This document shows positions 61,939 to 64,000 of a DNA stretch of 64,000 bases, in pieces. The position numbers and the translations under genes were made by a program. This DNA comes from Amorphochlora amoebiformis. Taxonomy: Eukaryota > Cercozoa > Chlorarachniophyceae. The DNA is taken from assembly GCA_054601695.1 (NCBI GenBank), contig BAAHQB010000162.1, positions 1-64,000 on the forward strand, in the 5' to 3' direction. Every line of letters begins with the position of its first letter. Position 1 is the first letter of the stretch. Under the pieces are notes generated by a model. It was not told the DNA's origin, did no database searches, and was given only the letters and a program-made list of their open reading frames with translations.

Positions 61939-62150
61939 ATTGGGCGTCTGGGCTGGGTGGTATTACTTCAAGGCGAATATATATCATACACACACAGACA
62001 CTACATACATCAGACCGCGTGTATTCTTCTTCTCTGCAATTTTGAAGGCATGTATTATGTATGGTGATATTTACATATAGATATGTATTAAGTACATGTG
62101 GAAATGTTTTAACATTTGAAATACAGATATTATATATTATTACCAGGATT
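61920..62150. other. Fragments of the local intergenic unit
   Basis: GTATTGGGCGTCTGGGCTGG through ATATATATCATACACACACA, and TTTACATATAGATATGTATTA, match 21325-21540 and 38250-38450 with deletions. Confidence 0.75.
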
Positions 62151-62154
62151 ATTT

Positions 62155-62206
62155 GCCGATGATTTGCCGATGATTTGCCGATGATTTGCCGATGATTTGC
62201 CGATTA
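62155..62206. repeat. 11-bp tandem repeat (GATGATTTGCC)
   Basis: Four to five head-to-tail copies of GATGATTTGCC, with degenerate relatives further on (GATTATTTGCAGATGATTGG near 62366). Such short arrays are often seen at transposon ends, but no terminal inverted repeat was identified. Confidence 0.85.
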
Positions 62207-62399
62207 TTCAGTCGTCGGATTCAAGTATATTTACCTAAACCAACAAAATTCGGAACCCACAGACGCCAGATATGAAGGCTCGAGCGCCAGCTGATGGGGC
62301 CTGTGAAAGTCCGGAGTTTCTAGCTCCTGTCCCCTCCATGAAAACGGTAATTAAGCGTTTTTCATCCGATTATTTGCAGATGATTGGCAGATAGTTGCC

Positions 62400-62520
62400 G
62401 ATTAAATTCCTGAATTTAATTCGAAGCTAAACCTTCAGATAAATAACGATGAAAAATAAACCTTAGCCACACCCAAGCCCAACATCCTTCCATGTTCCTG
62501 CTAGTTATTCATCTTCTCAA
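62400..62520. other. Fragment of the gene-upstream unit
   Basis: AGCTAAACCTT...TTAGCCACACCCAAGCCCAACATCCTTCCATG...CAACCATCCG matches 21830-21945 and 38755-38865, the upstream region of the membrane protein genes. It stops abruptly at about 62525, where unrelated sequence begins. Confidence 0.8.
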
Positions 62521-62599
62521 CCATCCGAGCGCCTTCAACAGCAATCTTGGTCTCAGCCTCCAAGATGCTGCTATGCAGTCGACAAATATTGTGGTCAAA

Positions 62600-62893
62600 G
62601 GACTGGTGTTTCCTGTCTCGATTTCTGTGATGGCACTGCACTTCGCTTGGAAGTATCCAGAAAAGGGCACATACGAACGGTACGATCTGGAAGATGTGTC
62701 GACAAAAGCATTCTGAGAAGGTGTGGAGGATTCTCAGTATTGTAGAGAGCTTTCATGGACGAGATCAAGTTCGAGAACCGGCTGAAATCTGCCATCTTCA
62801 TGGACGGACCGGATGCTTACTGCAGTATGCACACTGATTCATCAGATTTCATGATAAATCGTCCAAGTGATAGTGCGGAAGCGAAGAAACACA
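62600..62893 (+). pseudogene. Transposase-like remnant, N-terminal/central piece
   Basis: One frame from about 62608 contains spaced Cys (VSCLDFCDGTALRLEVSRKG, then SGRCVDKSILRRCGG) and ends in TAG near 62742. Another frame (62755 on) reads AIFMDGPDAYCSMHTDSSDF followed by MINRPSDSAEAKKHTYT. The second resembles the region around the first catalytic Asp of DDE_Tnp_4 (Harbinger/PIF-like) transposases, D-x-(S/T)-x-(F/I)-x-I-x-(K/R)-P-S-(D/N). The frames are broken and the piece then switches into host intergenic DNA at about 62893. Confidence 0.45.
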
Positions 62894-63037
62894 CTTACAC
62901 GTGTACATATTATGTGTGCATTATTCTGCGGGGAGCATATTATGCGTCGGTTACGTCAACCTGTGTGCGGATGTGTGTTAACGTAACCGTTTCTGGAAAT
63001 CCTACAAAAGGTTTTAAACTAGTAAGGAAGAAAAACT
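62893..63037. other. Fragment of the gene-upstream unit
   Basis: CACGTGTACATATTA...TGTGTGTTAACGTAACCG...CAAAAGGTTTTAAAC...TAGTAAGGAAGAAAAA matches 22345-22480 and 39270-39405, with an insertion in the middle. It lies between the two transposase-like pieces. Confidence 0.8.
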
Positions 63038-63047
63038 GGGTCAAGGG

Positions 63048-63509
63048 TTGCAGTTCTTCGAGCGTGTGGGGGCTGATCGCGCTTATCTCTGCAGGAGAGA
63101 TCCAATGTACAAATGTCCTCATCGCAAACCAAGAGGCGGTGAGCTCACTGAGCAACAAATTCGTGAAAACGATGCTTTCGGTAATTACCGTTCGATCGTC
63201 GAGAACGTCTTCGCTCGCGTAAAACAGTTTGCGTGTATGACGAGGTGGCGTCATAATAGGGAACGACATTCTATAGTCGCTCGTTTCGTTTTCCAACTCA
63301 TCCAAATCAAGCAGAATTTCCGGCCAATTCGAAGATTGGGCCTATCCAAGAAAGAGCGCTTGCTGCAGCCAATTGGAGAGCTGCTGAACTCCACGTATAG
63401 GAAGAGTCATCTCATGCACCATGTTCACAGCTATTGTACCCGAGGCAAAACGAACGCGAAGACGACCCCGAGAACGCAAGAAACAACCAAGACTCGGCCG
63501 AAGACGTAA
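63048..63509 (+). pseudogene. Harbinger/PIF-type (DDE_Tnp_4) transposase, C-terminal fragment
   Basis: The frame encodes KCPHRKPRGGELTEQQIREN, then DAFGNYRSIVENVFARVKQF and a basic segment. The arrangement R-K-P-R-G-x-E-L-T-x-x-Q...R-x-x-V-E-x-V-F-x-R-(V/L)-K is characteristic of the C-terminal end of DDE_Tnp_4 transposases. The Glu in V-E-N-V-F would be the third catalytic residue. The first Asp region is displaced upstream by host DNA and no second Asp motif is seen, so this is a non-functional fragment. Such elements are eukaryotic cut-and-paste DNA transposons. Confidence 0.75.
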
Positions 63510-63852
63510 GGCTGCAAGGATTGCTCGCATGCCTCGCGGTGAAATCAAAATTGGTTCAGGTTCTGGTGAGGACGCTGATGAAGCCGACGCCTCCTGTAAC
63601 TCTTACATCCAACCCGGAGATCCACTATCATCGGACACTGACTCAGGTTCCTCGGGGCGAGAAATTGCGAACGACACGGCGGTAGAAACTGATTATGGGA
63701 TCTCTGAAGATAGGATTAAAGCTACCAGAGGCAGGGCTCCTCGCATGGCCAAGGTGGGAGCTCTTTTGGGTATGCGTGCTGCTAGCCTTCATGGTGAGAA
63801 AGTGGATCGGTTAATGCGCAGGAAGGCCCGACGAAATAGGCGCAAGACTTAA
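63421..63852 (+). CDS. Small Arg-rich/acidic ORF, hypothetical
   Basis: This 143-codon frame overlaps the end of the transposase fragment in another frame. It begins RTRRRPRERKKQPRLGRRRK, has a Gly/Ser/Asp/Glu-rich middle (GSGSGEDADEADASC) and ends RRKARRNRRKT. A TAA stop is followed 26 nt later by a polyadenylation signal. It could be the true 3' end of a transposon transcript reached through a frameshift, or a fortuitous frame. No domain is recognised. Confidence 0.4.
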   Translation: MFTAIVPEAKRTRRRPRERKKQPRLGRRRKAARIARMPRGEIKIGSGSGEDADEADASCNSYIQPGDPLSSDTDSGSSGREIANDTAVETDYGISEDRIKATRGRAPRMAKVGALLGMRAASLHGEKVDRLMRRKARRNRRKT

Positions 63853-63877
63853 TATATGCATGTATGAAAACACACAC

Positions 63878-63883
63878 AATAAA
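63878..63883 (+). terminator. Candidate polyadenylation signal AATAAA
   Basis: AATAAA lies 26 nt after the TAA at 63850-63852, in an AT-rich 3' region with T-rich sequence downstream (TTTTTTGATT near 63914). It is a plausible 3' end for the transposon-derived transcript. Confidence 0.45.
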
Positions 63884-64000
63884 ATTATATCTCATTTATT
63901 AAACTGCACATCTTTTTTGATTATTTGAATTATATATTATTACATATTATTTATGATATTATAAATATGAAAAAAAAATACCTATATATTTTTTTATTAT

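Overview
This is eukaryotic nuclear DNA. Three things show it: genes split into many small exons by GT-AG (and a few GC-AG) introns, degenerate TTAGGG-type interstitial telomeric arrays, and enormous (TA)n microsatellites that fill most of the window. The lineage cannot be named from the sequence. TTAGGG telomeres are shared by animals, many fungi and several protist groups.

The main content is a tandem array of three copies of one multi-exon, multi-pass membrane protein gene, all on the + strand. I built the model from short non-TA islands that recur in the same order in all three copies, keep compatible splice phases, and differ mainly at synonymous or conservative positions. Gene A is 5379-20260, gene B is 23033-37117 and gene C is 45924-59818. 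Each has about 27-28 exons of 14-178 nt (about 500 codons) spread over 14-15 kb. Almost every intron is packed with TA repeats of copy-specific length. The protein has a His/Asn/Ser/Thr-rich N-terminus with N-glycosylation sequons, then seven or eight hydrophobic segments, then a hydrophilic basic/Ser-rich tail. The topology is receptor-like (7TM/GPCR-like), but I cannot assign it to a named family.

Each copy carries at least one apparent lesion under this model. A has an in-frame TAG in a 14-nt exon. B has a frameshift and stop in the last hydrophobic exon. C has lost two splice acceptors and has a 2-nt deletion, and two exons are replaced by about 1 kb of alternating (GC)n/(CA)n DNA (54107-55092). 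C looks like a pseudogene or a locally misassembled copy.

Layout: 1-5378 is the 5' flank of A, with a TTAGGG-like array at about 1520-2070. Gene A follows, then the A/B intergenic (20261-23032), gene B, and the B/C intergenic (37118-39560), which ends in an upstream region with no gene behind it. Next is a near-identical second copy of the A flank (39907-45923) and gene C. From 59819 to the end, fragments of the same intergenic unit alternate, in collinear order, with unrelated coding-like pieces. These are two minus-strand ORFs of unknown function and remnants of a Harbinger/PIF-type (DDE) transposase. C is almost identical to A from 39907 to about 53000 and then becomes equally distant from A and B, which marks a recent duplication or gene-conversion endpoint.
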